Positions 1-12,024 of a stretch of DNA of 64,000 nt are shown here, in pieces (the stretch's first letter is position 1; every line of letters begins with the position of its first letter). The notes below the pieces were generated by a model. That model saw only the letters and a program-made list of their open reading frames with translations. It did not search any database and was not told the origin of the DNA. The stretch spans positions 20,708,860 through 20,772,859 of the forward strand of contig NC_135244.1 in assembly GCF_947623445.1 (NCBI RefSeq). Reading direction: 5' to 3'. Position numbers and translations under genes: made by a program. Source of the stretch: Clavelina lepadiformis (Eukaryota; Chordata; Ascidiacea; Aplousobranchia; Clavelinidae).

Positions 1-835
1 AGTAAGCATCCATTGGAGGCAGCTTCAGTTCCAGTATGAGTCGGTCAATTTTATTAATGCAAATTGTAATCGCCAGCCGCTCTTGTAAGGCGTGCTTCAA
101 CATCCGTTCTGTGTTCAGCATCACACCTTCCGACGCATCAACAAATAAGACAATTCCATCACTTACACGAATGGCAGCTGTCGCCTCATCAGAAAAATTA
201 ACATGTCCAGGTGTATCCATGACATTGACCAAGAAGCTTTTGCCCTTACTATCAGGTAAGACCAAGGTAACAGGCTGGGATTTTATGCTCAAGCCGCGTT
301 CTTGCTCGGTTAGCAAAGTGTCTGTGTAACGGAGGTCATGCTCTTCTCTTCTTGAGATATCAGAATGAGTCTGCTCAATCAGGCAATCAACAAAATTTGT
401 CTTGCCGTGGTGTAAGTGTCCAGCAAGGACAACGTTTCTTATCAGTTCTGGATTGTCCATCATATCTGCAAGATATTCCATATCGTAAGTGGTATTTGGA
501 TATTCCTGTTCAACCAGGGCAAACTTCTTCCTTTTTATCGGAGCGATGATTGGTTCCGTGAGAGGCTGAGCATCTTCTTCTTCTACAATTGTCTCAACAT
601 CCGGACCATAAACCTCTTCATGGGTGGGGTAATACTTCTTGTCTTCATGAAGAACAACTTCCATTCCTTGCACTGCATTGCCTCCTTCCTCTTCCGCATT
701 ATCACTGTCAGCATTATCCAAGTCATCCTCTTCTTCAGGAGACAATCCTTCATCAACATCATCTTCTTCCTCTTCATCCGATTCTAGGCCTGGTCCTACA
801 TAGTTTCCAAACTCATCGTACATGTCAGCATCCAT
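1..835 (-). CDS. EFTUD2: U5 snRNP GTPase EFTUD2 (Snu114), 5' end, partial
   Basis: EFTUD2 is the EF-G-like GTPase of the U5 snRNP that drives spliceosome activation and disassembly in the nucleus. The window holds one uninterrupted coding exon of 278 full codons; the gene continues below base 1. The start [17 protein letters not shown] at 835-833 matches the family N-terminus. Residues about 18-57 form the acidic region typical of the family, followed by [15 protein letters not shown] and the TEPII segment. The G domain shows G1 GHLHHGKT (about residue 139), the TEQERG switch, G3 DTPGH (about 207) and G4 NKID (about 261). The last codons read [11 protein letters not shown], as in the vertebrate protein, with no splice site before the window edge. 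Two possible 3' splice sites (tttgcag, attgcag) lie upstream of the ATG near 870-882, so a 5' UTR intron or trans-splicing is possible. Family assignment is secure. Confidence 0.97.
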   Translation of the reverse strand, partial: MDADMYDEFGNYVGPGLESDEEEEDDVDEGLSPEEEDDLDNADSDNAEEEGGNAVQGMEVVLHEDKKYYPTHEEVYGPDVETIVEEEDAQPLTEPIIAPIKRKKFALVEQEYPNTTYDMEYLADMMDNPELIRNVVLAGHLHHGKTNFVDCLIEQTHSDISRREEHDLRYTDTLLTEQERGLSIKSQPVTLVLPDSKGKSFLVNVMDTPGHVNFSDEATAAIRVSDGIVLFVDASEGVMLNTERMLKHALQERLAITICINKIDRLILELKLPPMDAY

Positions 836-3207
836 AGTGGCTTTAGAAGATTGGTTCTTACACCTTGAGCTGCAATGTAACTGCAAATGTTTTGTATTAG
901 CAATTCATTACTGCTAAATTTTCAAAACGTTTTTCAACAACCTTTTATTTACATGGACACTAGAAAATGTCAAATTAACTGAATCGCAGTTTAAATACGT
1001 CATGCTAGCTGCTGTATATGTAGATTTCAACAAGGTAGGGTTTCTGAGACTTTGTTAACTCGCAACCCATTTTCTTAGGGTAAAAAATTCTGTGGCTCTT
1101 AGTAGCGGAAAAATTCATTTGTTTTATTTTTTGTCTTCAATGGGGGGAGAAAAAATTGTACTGACAAAGGTGGTCGCAAATATATTAGCAGTTAATGACA
1201 ATAATTTCCACAAATTGGACGGGCAAATGTGACAAGGCCTCAAGAGCAAAAATGTGCATTACGGACTAATGAGAGAATGCAAAATAATTATTAGCGTTAG
1301 CACGGCCACCAAACCCACTTTTGAAACAGTTAACAAAAACGATTTAGCCCCAATACTGGTGATGAAAGCTTGCAGCTTGCATTATTAGTAGTATTATTAG
1401 TAGTTTGCGTTTACTTCTATTTGATTATATTAAGCTTTGCTGAACATGCTTAACCTATGTAATGCACCACATATAACACACAAACTCTTATGCAATAAAC
1501 TGACCAAGTATTCAGATATTATACCAAACAAGTCCAGTTCGTAGGATTTAAAGCACTGTAAAATAAAAACTACAGAACATATTACCCAAATTTTTTTTTA
1601 CCGTGTTAAGGAATTTATACGCTACTTACATAAGTAAAATCTTTACAAACTCATGCCCAGAATGCTTGTAATTTAAAAGGGAATCAAAGTGGGTCAAAAT
1701 GTCCATTGTCAATTTGTTAAGTATATAGGCGATGGAAAACATCTTGCCAACCAAAAAAATGGAGGATGCAATTCGGAAAGGGTCTATTGCGTTGACCATA
1801 TTTGCCTTTTCCTACTTTGGAAAACGGCGACCGGCAAAATAAGTGTCTACTTCACCGGCCGCAGGTTACTGAATTTAGGAAAATAGTCTACCAATTGCCG
1901 CAACTAGAAAATACAGCAGTTTTCAATGAGAAGAATAATTTTTATGTGATGACAGGCACTAAAACTTAACTTCTTTGTTTATTTATTATAAGTTGGCGTT
2001 CAAACAACCACTGGTTTTTCTTTGTTTAGGCCTAGGTCATTTGTTATAAATCGACGTGAAAATAAAAATGTTTGGCGTGCACATTGGTGAAGCTCATGCG
2101 TGCAGATACCACACTTTTCACAATGGCCAATTGCGTAACTATGGCTAGACATTTACCAAAGTAGTTTTTTCCAAACTCGGCAACCGGTGAAATAGACACC
2201 GCCAATGCCATACAGAATGGATTCAGGAGTGCCAACTGCGGTAAACGCAAACATTCACGAAAGGCGCCGATGAATTTAAAATAAACGTATGACTACATAT
2301 CGCGTTAATTCTCAATTGCTAACTGCCTAAACCAGCTTTATTACTTAATGCTTGTTAGCCTATTGAACAATCAAATTCTTCATGAACATGTACCGGTAAC
2401 ATAACGTTCAGCTAACGTTTGTGATTTTGTGTCAGCGGCCAACTTAAAACAGCTTCACGTGCATAACGTTACAAGTGACAGAAAAGCGAAACTGTCATTT
2501 CTGTAAATGACTCATAGACAACTTATAGGTACAGAGAAAATAGTTGAAATCGCGACTGCAAAGTAATCCTGGTAACAAAAGTCATTTTAGTAGCTGAACA
2601 TGTGTATGTGCAAATAACTAAATACACATAAAATAAAGGGGTCCATTTGTAACTACGTGAAAGTTTAAATGGTGATGATGGTTGTTCTTGCAGCACTTAA
2701 ACCTCCTGACTAATGCGACCATATGTCCGGATTTCCTGTCATGTCCAGGATTTTGGTATTAAAACTTACGTTCGCGAGAAATTTTTAAAATAATCAAAGT
2801 CAAGAATTTTAAAATCTAGGACTTTATTGGTTATATGCATACATGAAGGACCGCAAATTCGCCATGTTTTGTAGTAATTATCTATGGAAGGACTTATACT
2901 TCTACCTAGAATTAATAATGCGATGTTTTTTTCAATGATTTTTGCAAAAGCTATACCAGGTAAAAAAAACGAAAAATGCGTAGGTGATAGCAATGAGAAA
3001 TTATCGTGCGCAAATTAAGACTTTCCTCAAGGAAATATTCCGACGCTTAACTGAGCACGACACCAACAACCACCAAAAATACAACTTCACTTTGTATGCT
3101 GGTCGATTAGTAATCACTTCGGTGTTACATTTTAAGACAGTTTATTTGCATTTGTAGATGGTTTATTGCATAGGTCAACAGCAAAATTACAAAATTGTTC
3201 TTCAAAT
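836..3207. other. intergenic, EFTUD2 5' flank to PMS2 3' end
   Basis: No gene is supported here. The part nearest 836 should carry the EFTUD2 promoter. Poly(A) signal candidates for PMS2 (AATAAA on the minus strand) lie at 3141-3146 and 3162-3167. A repeated, partly palindromic patch sits at about 1689-2250 and is listed separately. Short open frames in this stretch have no recognisable product. Confidence 0.6.
1689..2250. repeat. diverged repeat pair, partly palindromic
   Basis: Two segments share blocks. Around 1690-1870 there is ggaaaacatcttgccaa, then aaacggcgaccggcaaaata and gtgtctacttcaccgg. Around 2110-2190 there is gctagacatttaccaaa followed by aactcggcaaccggtgaaata and gacacc. Within the first copy, the ccggcaaaataagtgt and ctacttcaccgg halves form an imperfect palindrome, so the unit also matches its own complement. 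This looks like two degraded copies of a small dispersed element. No clean termini or target duplication were found, and the short open frames across it are not convincing genes. Confidence 0.35.
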
Positions 3208-6200
3208 TTACGTTAAGTCAGCGGTAAATAGCATAGATAAATCAATCAAATGTCTCATCGTTGGGCGACCGTGCGGACAATTCCACGGATGATTGATCTG
3301 CGACATATGACGTATCAATTTTGTCATATTTTTCATATTCAAGGGAGTTCCTGACAAAAAAGCTAACTTTAATTTAATGCAACTTGTGAAGTACACTTGG
3401 ATAGTTGCAAACAGTCTAATTCAAGCTGACCTATCATCACCGATTTCCGGCATGCGCGTGATGCGAACATTTTCCGGACTCGCGATGGCCGACACATCAC
3501 TCCAGGTGCATCCGACAACATGAAGATCAGTTCCTCCACATCGTCACATCCGAACTCCCAGTTTTTACTTAACGGTACCCTCGTCAAATATAGGGTTTCT
3601 TGGTCGGATTCTGTAACACAAACATAACCTACTTACAGGCGACATGCTAATACTTAGCCTACAACAACTGTGTTTGTAAGATTGGGGCGTTGTTGGCCAA
3701 GCTTAGAATTAATACCAACCTTCATTTTTCTTTATCATGAAATCGAAACCATTTCGTTGAAAGATCGACATATTATCGGTCAGCACCAGTCGGTCTGCAG
3801 CTGTTAACTCAAGTTTTTGCGGTAAAACAAGTGTTTGGGTGTGGATCTCCGTAGTTTGTTGAAGCGTTTCAAAGTTATAAATCTCGTCGGAAGCATGCTG
3901 TTGGAAACAAAGCGCATTTCAAGTCTTACGCAAATTGTCACACATACAGCAGTTGCTGAAATGTTTTCTAGATAAAACACACACGAAAGTGAACTTATCA
4001 ACTTATAAGCCCTTTTCAGTCTTGCCTGGTCTATAATAAAGAGATCCTTTCTGTGTCTGGCGATTATAAAACCGAGGTTGAATTGTCCGAGCGGCGTCAT
4101 CTCGAGAAAGGCGTCTTTGCATAAATTTCGGCTCAACTCATTTTCTGCAGTCGTATTTTCACACGGATTGATTTTCGCTCGAAAACGTGACGTCACCTCT
4201 GAATTTTGCCCGTCGTCACCTGCAAAGCAAAACCAAATCACTGAGTTTCAAATTTATGTTGAAAACACAATTCACTTTTGGATCCTGACTTCAGGCGACC
4301 CTCCATTTATAAACGTCAGAGTCAAGAAGAACGGTGATAAGTTGCCACGTACAAAATGATGCTTTGTATAAAATGCACCAAAGACATTACCCAGGTTTAA
4401 GAGTTTCTTTTTCAACAACTGCATAGAAAATGACAGCGGTTCTTTGTGCAAGCACTTTGTGTTTGTGTCTTCGTCGTATACAACGGTCGGTTCCCTATCG
4501 GATGCCGGATATTGTTCAACGTCCCTTTCTGCGTCTTCCACTGAAGATGTGGAATAAAATGAAGTTCTATTTGCAATCAATGGCGCGGAGAACTTCTCTT
4601 CTGGATTCGGATCTAAGTCACATGACTTTATATATTCGATTTTTACAGCACCCTCGCTTTCACTGTGAGGTGATTTTGCACCTGCGGCTACATTTTGTGA
4701 AGCCAGCTCGAATTCTCTGTCAGAGTTTGATGTTTTTGTAAATGCTTCGGTCCTTGGCAGCTTCGCACCAGAAGGATACTTTGAAGGCAACTCTGATGCA
4801 GCACGTTTCCGATCACTGGATGGGGGGTGTCCAACGCTGTCGCCTTTCCGCTTAAACTTTGACAAAAGGCTAAAAACACAAGTCTCGTCTTGTGCATTGA
4901 TCGTCGTCGACTGAGAGTGAGTTTCGTCGATTTTCCCCGAGAATGAACTTTGATGGAAGATATCTGTATCGCCGTCATCCGTCGCGTCACACCTTCCGTC
5001 TTCCACCGCTCCTTTTACGCTCCTTTGAAAGTTATTTGTGAAATTGCCTGCATAAAAATTTGAATTCTTGATTACAGTATACCTAAAATTGAGAAATCGA
5101 ACGAGATACTTTACATAAAGTCGAAAGACATCAACTACACAGGTGTCATTCACGAAGTTCATTTTACAAGTTGTACTAACATAATGAACCAAACGCAATT
5201 CCCTACCCGAGTGAAGTGATTGCCTAACGCTGCCGATTTCTTGTTTTCCATCTTGCTTATACAACTCTATCATGGAAGTCTTCACAATGGCAAGAAGCAG
5301 CTTTTCGTGATGTAGGAAGACTTGTCGTTTGTTGGGGGTAACGTTCACGTCAACGCTTTCTCTCTTCGTTTCAATATTCAGCACGACAAAGGGATACTGA
5401 TGCCTAAACAAGAACGGACTGCTTGTTAGTCCAGGTCTGGTGGTATTGACAGTTTGTAAGGTATCGGAATAATTCTTTCCATACTAAGGTAAGTCTATGC
5501 AGGACTTAGACTTTCCGCTCGAGTCACGGGTACATTGTCCATATATTTTATTTGCATTTTTGCCGGATTTGGAACTGTTCACTGGTACCATCCCGCAAGT
5601 TTCTTTAACTTCCCAACAAAAGCAATGCCACGAAAGCGTAACCAATCATCAAGCACACATTTCAAATTTGCAAATGCGACGCTCTTTCCACCAAGTCATA
5701 AATCAATTGATTTGATAAGAAGTATCACTGCTGTTTTAAGCAACTCCAAATGCATTAACGACACTTGCTCCTGTTCAGTAGTCCTGGTGAACAGTTCTTA
5801 ATTAGGGCAATTCGATATAAAAAAAAAAACAAATAAAAAATGTGCGACAATCGGAACTTGCACAAAGGCTAGCTTGGTAACAGGGGCTTGAGTGATAAGG
5901 AATCATCGCCGGTTTTAAGTCGTGCAAAGACTTTCTCATTCTGAAGGTAAAGAGTAGCTATGATTAGAAATATACCAAAAAAGTGTTACCAGACCTGTTG
6001 TATGAATGAAAAACTTCATTTATGACTTTTGCCAGGCGAACCAGGTCGACCGGCCTTGAGTTAATAAAGAAAAACTGTCGATCAGAACTAGACCTCCCAT
6101 TGCCATGCACCGTATCCGACACCAAACCGCTGATGGTGTACAGCTTGGAAATCTCGAGTGCTTCACTCTCCTTTATGTGGTAATCTTCGCATACCTTAAG

Positions 6201-7986
6201 CCGCAAAATTAAATTTAAAAGCTAATTTGGAAACAAACTGAAATGATATAGATTAGTTTGAATAAAGTGAGAAGGCATGGGGAATTTATTATTAAAAATA
6301 TGTATTGTTTATAATGTATAACAAGTATATTGTTTGTAACATATTTGTACACAAATGCTTAAGAATTCCATTTAATTTTCTATATTTCAAAATTGTATTT
6401 TTGTATTCTATTAAAATCTATCCGGTTCACAAAAAGATCAGTGTCTGGCATTGCATTTGACAAAGACAAGAAACTACATAGACGGCACAAAGGAAACCAG
6501 TCAAAATCCCTGAAATTTCGAAGTATTTTTACAAGTTACCTCGGCTGATGGTGATATCTGTTTAAATTCTTTCAACGTCTTTAATTGCTTAGCTCCAAAT
6601 ATAGAAGCGATGTTCTTCTCAAGGGAGGCAAATCCTTGCGTAGCCAGGACAACCGACTTCTTTCCTGATCCAGTCTCAAAAAACAAACATTGCAAAATGA
6701 GATTATTTTAGTGAGTGCAAAATCAACCCAACTAAATTGCATGGCATGTCACGTATGTGCACATAAAAGTATTCAGCAGAAATCCATACAGTGGTCTAGT
6801 ATGCTTGAAATGTTTTTCCTGCTACTGTATTACAAAACCTGTTGATCAAAATAATTACCTGGTTACTGCAAGATATCTTTGCATCCGTGGAAATGATACA
6901 ATATGCACTTAGAACTCCCAATGCCTTCGTATATTCCTATAAACCATGTTAGAAGTTTTAGGAAATTCATTCATGTGAAGTTGACAGCCAAAAAATATAT
7001 AAAAAATCCTGGGCAAGTTAACCGTGCGACAGTAGAAGTACAACACCATTTCCTACCTTTTTGATATTCTTTTTGAATTCTTTGTGACGTACAGGCAGAG
7101 ATGAAAATATATTGCGGAGAGTAACCGTGGTACCTGTCTGTCTTGCTGTGCTTGTTTCGTTGATGATGTGACCGTCATGATTGTAGTCGAGTTTGTATGC
7201 AATCCTAAAGTGATTAATTACATCTGATGTGAACATAGAATTTAAGACAGACTAGAAAAATTTCAGAACTGTATATGAAGCTGACAAAGTTATACATTTC
7301 ATCACACATATCCACCACAAAATATCGATATTTGTCTCGTCATGCTTGCTGCTGATTGTGACATCACTAATTCCATGACAACTGACATCTACTTACGTTT
7401 CATTTGCATATTTTGTGCTTATTGTTACATCACAAAGAGCACATAATGAGCTAAGTGCTTCACCTCGGAAACCAAACGTCCCTGCAGCTTCGAGATCAGA
7501 AAAATCTCTCAGTTTTGAAGTTTGATGTTTCAATGCTGTAAGTTTAAAACTTGTTTTAAAATATAAACGATTATGAAGTTTCATAGATGTTTATGAAAGA
7601 ATTAATCTAAAGACAGTTTGTTTATAGAAATAGATTAACCAAGAGACATTTATTGCTTTAAATTACTCAGAGCTGCAAAATTTTTCTTCTCGACTCCAGA
7701 TCCATTGTCGATGACTTCAACCTGTTCCAGCCCCCAATCCTTTAACTTGACTTCTAAGAAAACATATTCAATATTTTAATCAAAACCAAACAAATTACAA
7801 ACAATATGCAGCAGCTAAACACACAGATTACCGATGTGTTCATTAATTTGACTCACCGACGCAATTCGCTCCGGCATCTAAACTATTCTCCACAAGTTCT
7901 TTAATTGCAGTTGCTAGATCCAGTACGACCTGACCGGAGCATATTTGATGAACCGTACCTTTGTCAATTGCTTTTATTTCAGCCAT
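3208..7986 (-). CDS. PMS2: DNA mismatch repair endonuclease PMS2, complete, 13 exons
   Basis: PMS2 pairs with MLH1 (MutL-alpha) and nicks the new strand during nuclear mismatch repair. Exons, 5' to 3': 7857-7986, 7667-7753, 7397-7535, 7057-7204, 6859-6936, 6540-6674, 5995-6194, 5207-5403, 4391-5047, 4026-4219, 3720-3897, 3431-3610, 3208-3350. All phases join, giving 821 aa, close to the vertebrate length of about 860. The N-terminal GHKL ATPase shows [32 protein letters not shown] and GTTV; then [32 protein letters not shown] and [10 protein letters not shown]. Exon 9 is the variable linker. The C-terminal endonuclease has GQFNLGFII, the metal-binding [12 protein letters not shown] (built across exons 10-11), [22 protein letters not shown] and [11 protein letters not shown], so the catalytic motifs are intact. 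The start [20 protein letters not shown] fits the family. Intron 10 begins with GC, and intron 8 has no stop in frame. Confidence 0.96.
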
Positions 7987-8798
7987 GTATATAAATGAAG
8001 TTTGTTGACAATTTATTTTCATGCCTTAAGTTTAATTATTAAAATGATAAAATGTAATCATTAGCAAATTAATCATTGACACAGTAGACAGAAGGTGATA
8101 ACAAGAAAAATATGGTTTAATTTACGTGGGCATTAGGTATAGCAACAATTTCTATAAAACACGTTAACTTGATTCTTAATTACGTTGAAGACGTTTTCAA
8201 ATTTATCTTGTAAAGTCTTGTATCACATGCAATAACAAATCCGGTATGGTTCTACAGTGCGTCACCACAAGTTAATATTGTCTGCATTCAAAGGATTTGA
8301 TTGGTTCAAACAACCACCAGCTACACCAATGAAACACGTGTTAAAAAGTACGTCATGTTAAATGCTATTTGATTGTAGAGCGACGGTAACAAAATTTATA
8401 TCCTTAGACTGAGGAGAGTTTTTCCACGATGTAAAATCAGCGATAATTCCTCACAGCTCCAACGTTACATAAAGGAAATACTATATATTTTTTGCTGTAT
8501 TATAATAAATTAGTTGTATTGCAACTAAAGCTGTTAAGTGGCAGTCATATTTCCTGTTGTTTAGAAACTGTACAGCAAATTTACATAAGAGAGTAATAAA
8601 GAAAGAAACAATGTATATGATCATAAGCAATGATTACAGGGTAAAAACATTAGTTTGGCAAATCATGGCATGAAGTCAACTATCAATCTGAAATATAACT
8701 CACAAAATTGCTTAAAACTTATATTTTCCATTTAGCGTTTGCTATAGAGTTAAAGAATAGCAATCCAGATGGATCGAATCCTTCTTTCTAACCTCCAA
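7987..8798. other. intergenic, PMS2 5' flank
   Basis: This 0.8 kb AT-rich spacer lies between the PMS2 start codon and the stop codon of the first TPR gene. It presumably holds the PMS2 promoter and the 3' UTR of the TPR gene. I see no reading frame, repeat or RNA gene that can be supported. Confidence 0.6.
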
Positions 8799-10866
8799 TC
8801 AAGGAAATTGTCTCGCTCGAGACTTTTGCAATTTATCTCGAGATAAATCGATGCATTTTTTCCTCTCTGCTTCCCCAACATCCTGAGCTCCTTCGTACAT
8901 CTCTATCGCTATTTGGAATAACTCAGCTGCTCGGTCAAACTTTCGAATAAAACGGTAACTCTCGCCGGCTTGATAACAACAAGCACCGGAGATGACAAAC
9001 TCCTTGGCGTGTTGCCCAAAGACTTGGGTCATAACTGACAAACCTGCAGAGCAATATTCCCCTGCTTCTTCGTACTTCTGGATATAGAATAAGGTCGACC
9101 CGATTCGACTCAAAAACTTGCTCAAAAGGAAGGCTTTTTGAGCAACAGAATCTGTCTCTGTTGCACTGATTCTTTCGTGCAATTCTTTCAAAATTGGCAT
9201 TCCAATCTCTCCTATATCTTTGACTTCCCCTTTTAGAAACATTTGCATTATTGTGTTGGCAGCCGAGTGGCCACAGTCGTTTAATCGATACATCTTATTG
9301 TCAGGATTTGATAGCTTGTTGCATACATCGCTGGCGACCACCAAAGCTGTAAGGGACAGTTTATGCTGCAGGTTGTCACGCAGAGTGTCCGAAATACTGA
9401 TAATGTCCTTGATGAGTGGTTCACAATTGGAATTCAAGGCAGGCAAATCGGCTTGAAATAGTGCCTGGAAAGCATGAAGGAGCTCTCTGTCCTCCTTGAT
9501 GCCAGCGTCTAATTTTTGTTTTATGGTCTCAACCGTTTGCTGCAGGTTTCCAAGAGTGTCTAAAATAATAGCACATATCAAACAATGGGATACCGTAGCA
9601 TATTAATGCAGTGAACTAAAATTATACGGAACTTAACAACATACGAGGAACATTGCAGATAATTTGTTTTTTTGAAAAAAACATAAATGTAAATTATTAC
9701 AAAAATGTATATCATGACAGTTTTACTTGATCTACTTGGCTGAGCTACTGGTGTAGCTGGTGCATGTGACGGTGAAGATGCTGGTTTTGGGCTTGTTCTT
9801 GTTGCTGTCTTACTAGAAACAACCAATGGTGCACTTTGAGCTGTTTGAATCCAATCAACCGGGTCCTGGAGAAAAGAAAAAATGTAGTTTATTTTAATAT
9901 ATTAAGAATGTTTTTATATAGCAGTACTGGGATATAAAAATACTGTTTCAGCCTTTCTGTAAAATCAGTAAAACTTATTGCGTAGAAAAACTTACAGGTG
10001 GCTGCAGGGATTGGGCTCTGTCCATCTTCACTTTGGCTAGTTCAATGTTCTTTTTCATGGCTTCTTTGTCTAAGTCTTTGACACTATTGTACATTTCGAG
10101 CGTTTTTTGAAAATAATGGACAGCGTAGAGATATTTTCTCATGCAATGATATGCTTTTCCAGCAATATAGTGGCACCCACCATAAACCACAAATTGCTTT
10201 GCGTTGCTCCCAAAAGCTTTGTCCAACACAGATATCCCGGCTTTGGCATTTTCGATTGCTTCATTCCCTTTCCCAATGAAATAATAGGTAGTCCCGATGC
10301 GATTAAAACACTTGCACAGCAAATATGCTTTGTGTTCCTTGTCAATGTTATCGTTAACTGACTGCAATGCTTTCAGCAGCTCCATATGGCTCACTAGCGC
10401 CCCCTTTTCAATTTCATCCTTTCTCGATGTGTTACGCAAAGCGATGACAACTTCCATCGTGGCATGGCTACAGCTGTCCAATTTAAGCATTTTGTCTTCG
10501 TTACTTGTCATACTGCTGCACAAGTCCGCAGCAAACATGATAAGTGACAGGGACATCAAATGTTGTAGCTTGTCACAGAGCATTTTCGAAACTTCCAGAA
10601 CATCTTCTATTACTTTGTTATAATCCAAGCTCAGTTCTTTTGTATTTAACGGGATTAATTCTTTAATTGCGCACAAGATTGCCTCATAATCGCCTCGTTT
10701 CAATTTTGTTTTGATGAAAGAAATTTGATGTAAAATTTTTTCACTCATACCTGGAGAAGACATGTCCAATGAGCTCAGGCACTTCATAGTAGGTAAAACA
10801 TGATAGAGAGTCTTCTTACCTGAATGCTTTGAAGAGGTTGAATTATCTTCACAAAATGCTTCAAAT
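8799..10866 (-). CDS. two-module TPR-like protein (fused paralogues), 5' end unresolved
   Basis: Two TPR modules are joined by splicing. Exons: a mini-exon ending at 10820 (start near 10866, weak acceptor), 9996-10750 (module 1), 9727-9865 (linker), 8799-9559 (module 2, stop TGA). Module 1 runs through the donor cct|gtaagt at 9996 in phase 0; without splicing it would stop after six more codons. The linker exon reads DPVDWIQTAQSAPLVV and then a Ser/Pro/Thr/Ala-rich stretch, and enters module 2 in phase 1. Each module has an N-terminal helical part and two C-terminal TPR-like repeats (for example CFNRIGTTYYFIGKGNEAI and GKAYHCMRKYLYAVHYFQKT in module 1). Module 1 resembles the 24002-24911 gene; module 2 resembles the commoner type, ending KCIDLSRDKLQKSRARQFP. 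No MAS-type exon 1 was found nearby. An internal start at the ATG at 10787 (MKCLSSLDMSSPG) is an alternative. TPRs bind peptides or partner proteins; no partner can be inferred. Confidence 0.7.
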
Positions 10867-11684
10867 CTCCAATAAACAGTAAGACATAGAAGTTCACCAG
10901 ATATTAAATTCACAAATACGAAAGCTATACAACAGTTATGATCTTAACCAATGCCAAATTCTAAAGCGCATTATTCGATAACCACTATGCAACATAGAAA
11001 TGTTGAAATTAGAAATATAGTCACTTTGTAAGGACGCACACTACTTTTTCCATGAACTTAAAAGGATTGTTACTCCACATACTATAAACATGTCATGTTC
11101 AAACATAGTTTTGTCAAAAGAACATAATGCTCTATAAATTTGATTTGAAGTGTAAAGCATATTAAAGATTTATGTTTATAAAAGAAACTATTGCAAGATG
11201 CAAAGCGCACCCTATACATTTCAGCTACAACAAAACACTTTTATGTGACTACTGAGGTTTCATGCAACATGGCAATTTACACAAGTACAATGCATAATCA
11301 ACTAAATTAAGAAATTTTAAATGAATATCGAACGTGATTTGAAAAAATAATAGCTAAAATTAGCATTCAATCAACTACCGGTCTACCGCTTAATATTATC
11401 AACTCAAAATTCCTTCCAACAAATCTAAATTATCAGTAAGCGTCTTCTTATCTATGAATGACAGTAAAAAATAGACCTATTCACATAAAGTATTACCAGC
11501 GGTAATGTAATATGTATGTATACTACATATATGATTCTCAGCACACTTAAATCATAAATAGAACAAGCATAATATAGAAAGTAAGAAACACCAATTAGCA
11601 GTTTCATAAAACATATCAAATTTTCTTGTCTTGTTAAGTACGTAGTGTTTTTAAGTATTAGTACTTTTAAAACTGAGATTATTT

Positions 11685-12024
11685 TCAAGGAAATTGCCTT
11701 GCCGGAGATTTCTGCAATTTATTTCGAGATAAATCGATGCATTTTCTCTTCTCATCCTTTCCAACATCCTGAGCTCCTTCGTACATCTCAATCGCCTCCT
11801 CAAAGAGCTCTGCTGCTTCATCAAACTTCCTCATGAAGCGGTAACTCTCACCGGCTTAAAAGCATGTAGCGCCGGTGATGACAAACTGCTTGGTACCATC
11901 TCCCAGCATGTTGGTGATTATCGATATTACTGTATAATTTATAAAATTTTCAATTTCTATCGGCGATGTCGAAAAAAGGTTCTTCATTGTTTTCTGCTGC
12001 ATTCTTGTCTTCCGCTGATGCCAT
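11685..12024 (-). pseudogene. truncated TPR-family pseudogene
   Basis: This remnant begins with the family exon 1 signature MASAEDKNAAENNEEP at 12024. Instead of reaching a donor site it runs straight into the last third of exon 2 (about 11935 downward). The middle of the gene and the intron are deleted. The exon 2 part is nearly identical to the 22586-23543 gene (RKFDEAAELFEEAIEMYEG, KLQKS.ARQFP), with an in-frame TAA where the parent has TATCAA, so it cannot make the TPR pair. It is evidently a recent copy of the 22586 type that lost its core. Confidence 0.8.

Noticed and set aside
583-777. Frames overlapping the EFTUD2 acidic region on both strands
   Set aside because: Repetitive GAA/GAT codons keep several frames open; the true frame is fixed by the EFTUD2 match.
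5497-5801. Plus-strand frames inside PMS2 intron 7
   Set aside because: They lie between PMS2 exons 7 and 8, with no recognisable product.
10297-10623. Plus-strand open frames opposite the TPR exons (also 24342-24788, 13059-13334)
   Set aside because: They are antisense shadows of well-supported TPR coding exons.
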